Assembly (NCBI GenBank): GCA_023445955.1
Contig: JAEXJH010000634.1
Coordinates: forward strand, 1-6,448
Direction of reading: 5' to 3'
Length of the DNA stretch: 6,448 bases
DNA from: Pseudomonadota bacterium
GTDB lineage: Bacteria > Pseudomonadota > Alphaproteobacteria > Caulobacterales > Caulobacteraceae
The number at the start of each line of letters is the position of its first letter. The first letter of the stretch is position 1. The position numbers and the translations under genes were made by a program. Positions 1 through 5,202 of the stretch are shown here, in pieces. Below the pieces are notes generated by a model. It saw nothing but the letters and a program-made list of their open reading frames with translations, did not search any database and was not told the DNA's origin.

Positions 1-16
1 GAGGCCGACCGAGCGA

Positions 17-40
17 GCGGCGGAGGGGATGGCCCGCCGC
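17..40 (-). terminator. GC-rich inverted repeat below the last gene (weak terminator candidate)
   Basis: GCGGCGG at 17-23 and CCGCCGC at 34-40 are perfect 7-bp arms around a 10-nt loop, 16 bp past the stop of the gene ending at 57. No T-run follows on the transcript strand, so termination would have to be Rho-dependent or inefficient. Arms of this simple G/C composition arise often by chance. Confidence 0.25.
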
Positions 41-56
41 CCGGCTCAGCCGATCC

Positions 57-299
57 CTAGCGGTTGGAGCTGACGGTTTGCGGCTTGGACGTCGAAGACG
101 GGCGGCCCATCATCGACATCATTCCGCAGTTTGCCGGCATGTCGCAAACGCGCACGGCGGTTCGGAAGACGTCCTTGGGATTGGACGGCGGCGACTGAGC
201 CTGCAGGTGGCTGCAAGTGGGCGCGGCGGCCAGAGCGGCCGAGGCGGCGAACGTCAGGCCGGCGGCCACAGCGGCCAGCAACTTGTTTCGAAGAGTCAT
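57..299 (-). CDS. Small secreted protein with Cys and Met cluster, unknown function
   Basis: 80 aa. The ATG at 299 has AAGGA (308-312) 8 nt upstream and is followed by a clear signal peptide (MTLRNKLLAAVAAGLTFAASAALA, cleavage near 24-26); the frame is open upstream but lacks another good start. The mature peptide is about 55 residues: Cys29 near its N-terminus, then VCDMPANCGMMSMM (51-64) with Cys52, Cys58 and Met54, 60, 61, 63 and 64, and a Ser/Pro/Lys-rich tail. Three Cys and five clustered Met in so short a secreted peptide would suit copper binding or scavenging. I do not recognise the family. It lies 122 bp below the other Cys/Met-rich gene, behind a leader with two hairpins, so it could be separately controlled. 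Confidence 0.7.
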   Translation of the reverse strand: MTLRNKLLAAVAAGLTFAASAALAAAPTCSHLQAQSPPSNPKDVFRTAVRVCDMPANCGMMSMMGRPSSTSKPQTVSSNR

Positions 300-330
300 G
301 AGATCGTTCCTTGAAGATCGTGATCTGAAG

Positions 331-346
331 CGCCCGCAAGCGGGCG
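331..346 (-). promoter_or_regulatory. Leader hairpin with CUUG tetraloop before the 80-aa secreted gene
   Basis: On the transcript strand CGCCCG, CTTG and CGGGCG make a perfect 6-bp all-GC stem closed by a CUUG loop, a known stable tetraloop. It lies about 18 nt upstream of the AAGGA site of the gene starting at 299. It may protect the message 5' end or take part in control; no T-run follows. Confidence 0.35.
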
Positions 347-401
347 AGCGACCGCGCATGGGCCGGGTGCGAACAGCACGACGGCAGATGCGCAGGCGTC
401 A

Positions 402-420
402 GACCGGCACGGGGCCGGTC
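402..420 (-). terminator. Perfect hairpin immediately after the Cys/Met-rich gene stop (possible terminator)
   Basis: GACCGGC and GCCGGTC form a perfect 7-bp stem with a 5-nt loop, starting 1 nt after the TGA at 422. The position is that of a terminator or a 3'-end stabiliser for the acyltransferase and Cys-rich gene transcript. The following bases (TGACGCCTGC on the transcript strand) contain no T-run, so efficient intrinsic termination is doubtful. Confidence 0.4.
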
Positions 421-421
421 G

Positions 422-793
422 TCAGATCAGCGATCTTGGAGGCGGATCTTCGGGTATGGGATCGTGGGCTTGGCCGCTGGTGTTGGACCAACTAACCTCG
501 ACGCGGTATGCGACCAGCGCATGGCCGATTGCGCCCTCGCTGGGAACGCCCACCGCCAACGCACAACTGGTCGCGCAGGCCTTGGCGCAGTCCTTGGCCG
601 ACATTGCCTTGCCGTGGTCGCAGCAGGGGTTCGGCTGGGCGGTGTCGGGAGGGGTCTCGGCGGCGGGCATGATCATGCTCATCGCGCTCATGGACATGCC
701 GGTCATGTCGCAATCGGCCTGGGCGGCGTTGACCACCAACGGGCTGAAGGCGAGAGTCACGGCGGCCAGGAAAGCGAGCGCATGTCTCAGCAT
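422..793 (-). CDS. Small secreted Cys/Met-rich protein, putative metal binder
   Basis: 123 aa from the ATG at 793, chosen because a signal peptide follows at once (MLRHALAFLAAVTLAFSPLVVNAAQA) and because longer versions overlap the acyltransferase gene. The ribosome-binding site is weak. The mature part has a Met stretch (MTGMSMSAMSMIM, 30-42), then CCDHG at 57-61 and a Cys series at 69, 73 and 77 (C-x3-C-x3-C) inside KDCAKACATSCAL; Cys28 lies just after the predicted cleavage site. The C-terminal third (about 88-123) is ordinary, ending in a Pro-rich tail. I recall similar short hypothetical proteins beside copper genes in alphaproteobacteria, but cannot name a family. Met, Cys and His clustering suggests Cu(I) binding. 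It begins 34 bp after the acyltransferase stop, so the two are probably cotranscribed. Confidence 0.78.
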   Translation of the reverse strand: MLRHALAFLAAVTLAFSPLVVNAAQADCDMTGMSMSAMSMIMPAAETPPDTAQPNPCCDHGKAMSAKDCAKACATSCALAVGVPSEGAIGHALVAYRVEVSWSNTSGQAHDPIPEDPPPRSLI

Positions 794-827
794 GGCGTCA
801 CTATAGGCTGGACGTTGGCTGGCGTCA

Positions 828-1928
828 TCAGGCGTTGGCCGGGGCGGTGGACCTAGTCGCCCGAGCGCGGCCAAACGGCGGGCCATGGCGGCGCATCAGG
901 GTGCGCATCGGCCGCTCGACGGCGTGGTGCAGCACCATGGCGACGGGAATAACTCCGAAATAAAGCGCCAGCCACAGGCTCATGGGCATATGCTCCCGCT
1001 CTAGCACGACGACCTTGCCCAGGCCCTGAGTGAACACCGACTCCCATGGGATACAGACCATATAGACAGCGAAACTGACCTCGCCGAGATAGACCAGCAC
1101 GGGCTGAGCTAGGAATGTTGAGCCCGAAGTGGAGACCGCCGCCAGTCCTAATATCAGGGCGCCAAACAGCGCCACCGCGACATAGTCAGGCGCGTGCAGA
1201 AGCGAGGCGGCCACCACGCCTGACAGGGCCATGAGGGCGAGGCCAAGCCCGGCGGCCTTGCCGTTGACGACGTCGGCGCGCCAAGCCAGCCAGACGGCGC
1301 AGCCGAGCGCGAAGCACGGCACGATCCTCAAAGCGCCCCACAGGATGGTCGCCCGGGTGAGGGGGAATCCAGCGGCGTACTGGAACCCGATATTCAGCGC
1401 CACCACCAGGCAGATCGCCATGACCAGGGCTGTCCTTGGTCGATTGACCAGACGCCAAGCCACGAAAGCAAAGACCGGAAAGGTCAAATAGGCGAACCAT
1501 TCAGCCGAGATCGACCAGGAGGGATGGTTCCAGCCGCCCAGGGGCGCCAGACCCCAGGCTTGGGTAAGGGTCAGTTGGGCCGGCAATGAGGGCCAGACCA
1601 GCAATTTGTCGCCGGCCGAAACCCCGACCAACGCGGCCGCCGCGATCAGCAGCATCAGGCCCACCAGCACCGCCAGGTGAACAGGATAGATCCGCGCCAA
1701 GCGGGCCCAAAGGAACGCGCGATAGTTAAACCTGCCTTGGCCGAAGCCCTCCAGATAGACATGGCAGAGGATGAAGCCGGAGAGCACGAAGAACAGCTCC
1801 ACGCCCAGATAACCCTTGGCGATCACGGCGGGCATGGCCAAGCCGAGGTTGGGCCAGAAGTGATAGGCCACCACCCACATGGCGGCGAAGAACCGTAGAC
1901 TGGTGAGGGACTTGAGATTCAGCGGCAT
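828..1928 (-). CDS. Acyltransferase-3 family membrane enzyme (OafA-like)
   Basis: 366 aa, a normal length for the bare membrane domain. It shows the acyltransferase-3 signature in order: SLTSLRFFAAMWVVAYH with Arg12 and His23 (R-x10-H, the catalytic pair of the family), GVELFFVLSGF at 42-52, RLARIYPVHL at 76-85, WNHPSWSISAEWFAYLTFP at 133-151, RIVPCFALGC at 201-210 and a C-terminal VERPMR at 337-342. About ten membrane helices are apparent. Relatives O-acylate sugars of lipopolysaccharide, exopolysaccharide or glycolipids, using acyl groups from the cytoplasm; the substrate here is not readable. There is no metal-binding motif. It sits 119 bp below copD with a modest AGGCGA upstream of the ATG, and may start its own transcription unit that includes the downstream Cys-rich gene. 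Confidence 0.92.
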   Translation of the reverse strand: MPLNLKSLTSLRFFAAMWVVAYHFWPNLGLAMPAVIAKGYLGVELFFVLSGFILCHVYLEGFGQGRFNYRAFLWARLARIYPVHLAVLVGLMLLIAAAALVGVSAGDKLLVWPSLPAQLTLTQAWGLAPLGGWNHPSWSISAEWFAYLTFPVFAFVAWRLVNRPRTALVMAICLVVALNIGFQYAAGFPLTRATILWGALRIVPCFALGCAVWLAWRADVVNGKAAGLGLALMALSGVVAASLLHAPDYVAVALFGALILGLAAVSTSGSTFLAQPVLVYLGEVSFAVYMVCIPWESVFTQGLGKVVVLEREHMPMSLWLALYFGVIPVAMVLHHAVERPMRTLMRRHGPPFGRARATRSTAPANA

Positions 1929-2047
1929 GGTCTTATCGCCTAGTGTCGCGGCGCAAGGCCGGCTGTCGTTGCAAGCCTAACGCGACATTGCCTAACAGCT
2001 CGCAAATTGTCCGTGGTTTCAATACCTTATCCATCATGGGAAGGTTT

Positions 2048-2965
2048 CTATAGGGCGGCTGGTGGGGCCAACGTGCCCAGCCAGCTTACCAGCGCCAGCA
2101 CGGTGAAGCCGGCGGCGGATTCTAGCGCCAGGCTACGCTTGAGGGCGGCGAGCGCGGAACTCGTCTTGCCGCTTGCCATGTCCCGCCGCAGTCGCGGCGT
2201 TAGCGTGAAACGGTTGAGCGCGGCCAAGCTGAGCATCAAACCGAACACCATGAGCTTGGCCACGAGCGCCACGCCCCAGGGCGTCGAGGCCGCCGATAAA
2301 AACCGGCCTGGTCCGACCAGGAACCAGACATTGACCAATCCGGTCAGCAACAGCACAGCGACCACCAGGGAGCCCACACCGGAAAATCCCTCGAGCGCTT
2401 GGTGCAATTCGCGCAGATCCGCCTCGGTCGTCGCTCGCGCGCCAAAGATCAACGCCGCCAGCGCCGCCAGGGCGCCCAGCCAGACGCCGGCCGCCAACAG
2501 GTGGACGATGTCGGCGATGAGCTTGAAGGCGCCGCTAACCCCCGCGCCGTCGGCGCCATGTCCGCTCCAGGCGAAGCTGCCCAGGGCGACGGCGCCCAAG
2601 CCCGACGCAGTCCACCAGAGGAAACGCGAGGGGCGGGCCGTGACGACGGCGAGGGCCGCGACAAGACCGGCGGCCAGGCGAACGATCAGCGACAGGCCAA
2701 ATTGCGTGCCGGTGGCGACCATGGTCAGGGTGTCTGGGTCAAAGGCGTCGGCCGCGCTTCCAGCCATCATGGCGGTCTGGGCTAGCAGCGCCAGAGCCGA
2801 CCCGATCACCACGACCACGCCGCCGAACAGGGCCTGGCGCCGCGGCCAAGTGTACGCGAGCCCTCCATCAGCCAGGCCATAGAGACAAAAGAGCGGCGAT
2901 CCAAACAGGACCGCCGCTCCAATGTACTGGACCAGACGCGCGAAAACGACGGCCAGTTCGATCAT
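2048..2965 (-). CDS. copD: Copper homeostasis inner-membrane protein CopD
   Basis: 305 aa and almost wholly hydrophobic, with about eight membrane segments at roughly 4-30, 45-68, 85-109, 115-134, 147-175, 196-217, 229-250 and 280-300. The diagnostic CopD stretch is SGHG at 134-137 followed by DIVHLLAAGVWLGAL (152-166), giving conserved His136, Asp152 and His155; NRF at 251-253 and LE near 281 are also family features. CopD proteins partner CopC and are thought to pass copper across or into the inner membrane. The start is 4 bp after the copC stop with no strong ribosome-binding site of its own, consistent with translational coupling. The transported form and direction of copper are not settled for the family. 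Confidence 0.95.
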   Translation of the reverse strand: MIELAVVFARLVQYIGAAVLFGSPLFCLYGLADGGLAYTWPRRQALFGGVVVVIGSALALLAQTAMMAGSAADAFDPDTLTMVATGTQFGLSLIVRLAAGLVAALAVVTARPSRFLWWTASGLGAVALGSFAWSGHGADGAGVSGAFKLIADIVHLLAAGVWLGALAALAALIFGARATTEADLRELHQALEGFSGVGSLVVAVLLLTGLVNVWFLVGPGRFLSAASTPWGVALVAKLMVFGLMLSLAALNRFTLTPRLRRDMASGKTSSALAALKRSLALESAAGFTVLALVSWLGTLAPPAAL

Positions 2966-2969
2966 GGTT

Positions 2970-3335
2970 CTAGCGCACCGTGAAGGTATAGGCGCCGTTC
3001 ATACGGTGCGCATCGGCCGTGACCGCGTGCCAAGTGACCTTATAGGCGCCGGGCGCCAAAGGGGCGGCCAGGGCGCCGTCCAAGCCCATGCCATCGGCGG
3101 TGACCTTAGCCTTGACGGGGACGGCGGCGCCGGCGGCGTTAGCGATCTCGAAGCCTGAGAACTTCGGCTCCAGCTTCTCGCTGAACTTCAGGCTCAGCGC
3201 CTTTGGGGCCGACACGGTGGCGTTGGGCGCGGGGTCGGAGGTCACCAGTTTGGCGTGGGCTAGCGCCTGGGACGCGCCCAGCAGCATGGCGCCGGCGACG
3301 ATGGTCGCCAGCAGGGTTGAGGTGGTCTTGGTCAT
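2970..3335 (-). CDS. copC: Periplasmic copper-binding protein CopC
   Basis: 121 aa, normal for a single-domain CopC. The signal peptide (1-26) ends in ALA, so the mature protein begins HAKL with His27 as its N-terminal residue, the hallmark Cu(II) ligand. The other family ligands are present as D-x-H (Asp108, His110) in TADAHRMNG. Further family marks are TSDPAPNATVSAPKALSLKF and the APGAYKVTWHAVTADAH region. The Met-rich Cu(I) loop of some plasmid CopC/PcoC proteins is absent, as in the large group that binds Cu(II) only. The ATG has GGAGA 7 nt upstream (3343-3347). It lies 102 bp below copG and 4 bp above copD, so copC and copD are coupled. Confidence 0.96.
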   Translation of the reverse strand: MTKTTSTLLATIVAGAMLLGASQALAHAKLVTSDPAPNATVSAPKALSLKFSEKLEPKFSGFEIANAAGAAVPVKAKVTADGMGLDGALAAPLAPGAYKVTWHAVTADAHRMNGAYTFTVR

Positions 3336-3351
3336 AGTGGAATCTCCAGGA

Positions 3352-3369
3352 AGCGACGCCCCGGTCGCT
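3352..3369 (-). promoter_or_regulatory. Hairpin just upstream of the copC ribosome-binding site
   Basis: Perfect 6-bp stem AGCGAC/GTCGCT with a 6-nt loop, ending 4 nt before the GGAGA site of copC. No T-run follows, so it is not an obvious terminator. It could stabilise a processed copCD message or influence its translation. Chance occurrence is possible in DNA of this composition. Confidence 0.35.
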
Positions 3370-3437
3370 GATAATGGTACGCGCCGGTGTCATCGAAGCC
3401 CTCGCCGCTACGCGAGAATTCTCAAACGTGAACTCAG

Positions 3438-3917
3438 TTAGCCATGATAGGCGAAGACACGCGTCGAGCCTCTGGTGTCCAGAAGCAACAGCGTCGCGTA
3501 GGGCTCAACCACCATCCCCGCCATCTCCATGCCCGGCGAGCCGATCGGCATTCCTGGCAGCGCCAAGCCCAGGGCCTTGGGCCTTTCCTTCAACAGCCGC
3601 AGGATATCGGCCGGTGGCACATGGCCCTCGACGGCGTAGCCGCCGATCCGCGCGGTGTGGCAGGACGACAGCGCGTCGGGCACACCAAACTTCGCGCGGA
3701 CTGGCGCCAAATCTTCGAGGACGGACACCACCGGCTTGAGACCCGCCGAGGCCAAGGCGTCGATCCACTTGCCACAGCAACCGCAGGTGGGGGTTTTATA
3801 GACTTGGATCGTTAGCGGATCGGCCGCCTGGGCGCAGCCGGCGAGCAGGATTGTGGTCGCCGCGCCAAGCAAGAGATGACGCCGGGCGATGGACGCGGCG
3901 GGGGCGGAGCGGGTCAT
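3438..3917 (-). CDS. copG: DUF411 copper-resistance protein (CopG-type), predicted lipoprotein
   Basis: 159 aa. The ATG at 3917 has AGGA 7 nt upstream (3925-3928); an in-frame TTG at 3923 lies only 1 nt from that site and is rejected. The N-terminus has a twin-arginine-like ARRHLLLG at 11-18, a hydrophobic stretch and a lipobox LAGC at 25-28. The DUF411 core follows: VYKTPTCGCCGKW (39-51) with Cys 45, 47 and 48, then SSCHT with Cys86 and His87, EGHVP with His99, and a Met-containing PGMPIGSPGMEM segment. DUF411 proteins such as CopG of Vibrio cholerae and Pseudomonas have a thioredoxin-like fold binding a Cys-bridged copper cluster and are proposed to interconvert Cu(I) and Cu(II). It starts 35 bp after the cytochrome gene, probably in one transcript. 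The symbol is used in this copper sense, not for the plasmid repressor CopG. Confidence 0.93.
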   Translation of the reverse strand: MTRSAPAASIARRHLLLGAATTILLAGCAQAADPLTIQVYKTPTCGCCGKWIDALASAGLKPVVSVLEDLAPVRAKFGVPDALSSCHTARIGGYAVEGHVPPADILRLLKERPKALGLALPGMPIGSPGMEMAGMVVEPYATLLLLDTRGSTRVFAYHG

Positions 3918-3952
3918 GGCCAAGTCCTAAAGCTCGAAGTGTTGGGAGCCAC

Positions 3953-4564
3953 CTAAGGCTTCTCGGCCGGCTTCGACATGTTCATCATCCCGGGCATGTC
4001 ACGCATCATGGCGTCATGGTCCTCCGGAGCGCTCTTGATGGCCGCTTGGTACTGCTCAGGAGACATCGAGGGCAGTTGCCGCACGAAGGCCACCATGTCC
4101 CACATCAGATCATCGCTGTGCGTGCGGCCCCAGGCCGGCATGGCGGTCATCTTCACCCCATGCTTGATCATCCAGAACTCCTGAGCCGGGGTATGACCCA
4201 GGGTGCGGAAGAGCTCGGGGGCTTGCGGGTAGAGTCCCTGGCTGATCTCGGTCTTCTCCAGCCCTGGTCCCAGATGGCAGCCGCTGCACATCTCGGTATA
4301 GAGGCCCGCGCCAGTGGCGATGCGTTTGGGATCATTGAGATCGGCCGGGACCTGGATGTTTCGGGCGCGCACCGCGATGGAGCGGTCGCGAAGGTTCTGG
4401 ATCATCCAATAGGTCGGCTTGGCGTGGGGAACGTCAGCGCCGATGTTGTAGAGCCCGGCATAGAGACCCGCCCCAACGATACTGCCGACCAGCAGCGCCG
4501 CCGCCGCGACGAAGGGAAGGCTCGGAAAATGACGCTTAAAATCGAAAGGCTTTCTATCGGTCAT
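3953..4564 (-). CDS. Membrane-anchored class I cytochrome c
   Basis: 203 aa. The start at 4564 gives a short charged N-terminus, then one hydrophobic anchor at about 17-38 (VAAAALLVGSIVGAGLYAGL). An in-frame extension upstream is possible but would overlap the preceding gene and bury the anchor. The soluble domain carries one covalent heme site, CSGCH at 93-97, and the probable axial Met is M142 in KMTAMPAWG, the usual context in this cytochrome family (PF13442-like). Conserved family features include the YN..A..PH..P.YW stretch after the anchor (39-53) and QLPSMSPEQY near the end. The last 25 residues are rich in Met, Asp and His (HDAMMRDMPGMMNM). It likely carries electrons in the periplasm; its position between copB and copG suggests it may accept electrons from copper oxidation, which is inference. 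A stem-loop abuts the start codon. Confidence 0.93.
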   Translation of the reverse strand: MTDRKPFDFKRHFPSLPFVAAAALLVGSIVGAGLYAGLYNIGADVPHAKPTYWMIQNLRDRSIAVRARNIQVPADLNDPKRIATGAGLYTEMCSGCHLGPGLEKTEISQGLYPQAPELFRTLGHTPAQEFWMIKHGVKMTAMPAWGRTHSDDLMWDMVAFVRQLPSMSPEQYQAAIKSAPEDHDAMMRDMPGMMNMSKPAEKP

Positions 4565-4583
4565 CGTTTGGCGCCCCAAAACG
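4565..4583 (-). promoter_or_regulatory. Stem-loop abutting the cytochrome c start codon
   Basis: On the transcribed (minus) strand, CGTTTTGG, GGCG and CCAAACG precede the ATG directly. The arms pair over 7 bp with one bulged T. The only Shine-Dalgarno-like bases (GGGG) sit in the upstream arm and loop, so the hairpin would partly hide the ribosome-binding site. It could modulate translation of the cytochrome relative to the upstream genes. The pairing is seen; any regulatory role is inference. Confidence 0.45.
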
Positions 4584-4676
4584 ATCGACGCCCAAGACGT
4601 CAATCTGAATTTGATCCTCGAAACATCTACGCGCCAGCTGCCGGCCATCCCTCGACGTCGTTGGAGCGGCCGCGAA

Positions 4677-5168
4677 CTATTTCGGCTTGGCGGCGCGCGA
4701 AGACCAATGGATGTGGACGATCTTCCATCCGGCGGGGTCATGGCGCAGCACCATGGTTTCAGCCGACAGTCTGTCCACCGGCTTGCCGTTGTAGGCCCCG
4801 GTCATGCGGCTTTCAGTGACGATGTAGGCCAAGTCGCCGACCGCGTCGCCGGTGCTGCCCAAGGGCGTGCTTGGAACCGCGCGGGTAAAGGCGGCATCGG
4901 CCGCGAGGTGATGGCTGGCATATTCAGCCCTCGAACGCTCAGCGCCGCCTTCTTCGACGATAAGGACATCCGGCGCGAGGTAGTCCAGCGCGCGCTGCGT
5001 CTCGCCAGCGGCCAGGGCCGCGTGAAATCCCTCCACCGCTTGTTGCGCAGCCCGCGCTGATGGAGCAACGCGCACCGTCGGGGCGGTGGCCTTGGCGGGC
5101 TCGTGAGACTGCGCCGCGCCGGCCGCGAGAAGCAAAGCAGCGGCCAAGAGCGCTCGGAAAGGTTTCAT
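4677..5168 (-). CDS. Secreted DUF4440/NTF2-like (SnoaL-fold) protein of copper cluster
   Basis: 163 aa. The ATG at 5168 is preferred because a GGAGA lies 5 nt upstream (5174-5178) and a clear signal peptide follows (MKPFRALLAAALLLAAGAAQS); the reading frame extends further upstream but into copB. The mature part (about 40-156) has the cone-shaped NTF2/DUF4440 pattern: helix AVEGFHAALAAGETQRAL, then YLAPDVLIVEEGG, a central ERSRAEYASHH segment, and a C-terminal strand pair ETMVLRHDPAGWKIVHIHWSS. There is no Cys. His residues are concentrated at 86, 87, 143, 152 and 154, which could line the pocket. The family includes isomerase-like and ligand-binding proteins, so no reaction can be assigned. 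It starts 34 bp after copB and is probably cotranscribed, which suggests an accessory periplasmic role in copper resistance. Confidence 0.88.
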   Translation of the reverse strand: MKPFRALLAAALLLAAGAAQSHEPAKATAPTVRVAPSARAAQQAVEGFHAALAAGETQRALDYLAPDVLIVEEGGAERSRAEYASHHLAADAAFTRAVPSTPLGSTGDAVGDLAYIVTESRMTGAYNGKPVDRLSAETMVLRHDPAGWKIVHIHWSSRAAKPK

Positions 5169-5202
5169 TCGGGTCTCCAGTCGATAAGGCCTTGATGTCG
5201 TC

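Noticed and set aside
794..886. Longer N-terminus for the 123-aa Cys/Met-rich protein starting at 886
   Set aside because: It would overlap the acyltransferase gene by about 59 bp and bury a good signal peptide behind an Arg/Pro-rich stretch.
2024..2045. Imperfect hairpin (ACCTT/AAGGT arms) after copD as a terminator
   Set aside because: The stem is interrupted by mismatches and no T-run follows.
2007..2882. Plus-strand open frame of about 291 codons opposite copD
   Set aside because: Composition is Ala/Ser/Arg-rich with no membrane or domain pattern; copD on the other strand is convincing.
3918..3923. TTG at 3923 as the start of the DUF411 gene
   Set aside because: It lies 1 nt from the AGGA site, whereas the ATG at 3917 has a normal 7-nt spacing.
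4565..4676. TTGACG at 4598-4603 (minus strand) as a -35 box for the cytochrome gene
   Set aside because: At 17 bp spacing the -10 position reads TTTGGG, and the alternative Caulobacter-type -10 is also a poor match, so no promoter is called.
4565..4741. Upstream-extended start of the cytochrome gene to 4741
   Set aside because: It would overlap the preceding gene by 65 bp and add a non-signal-like N-terminus before the membrane anchor.
3851..4819. Long plus-strand open frame (about 322 codons) opposite the cytochrome gene
   Set aside because: Its translation is Arg/His/Gly-rich without domain features and it is antisense to a gene with a clear heme motif; long antisense frames are expected in high-G+C coding DNA.
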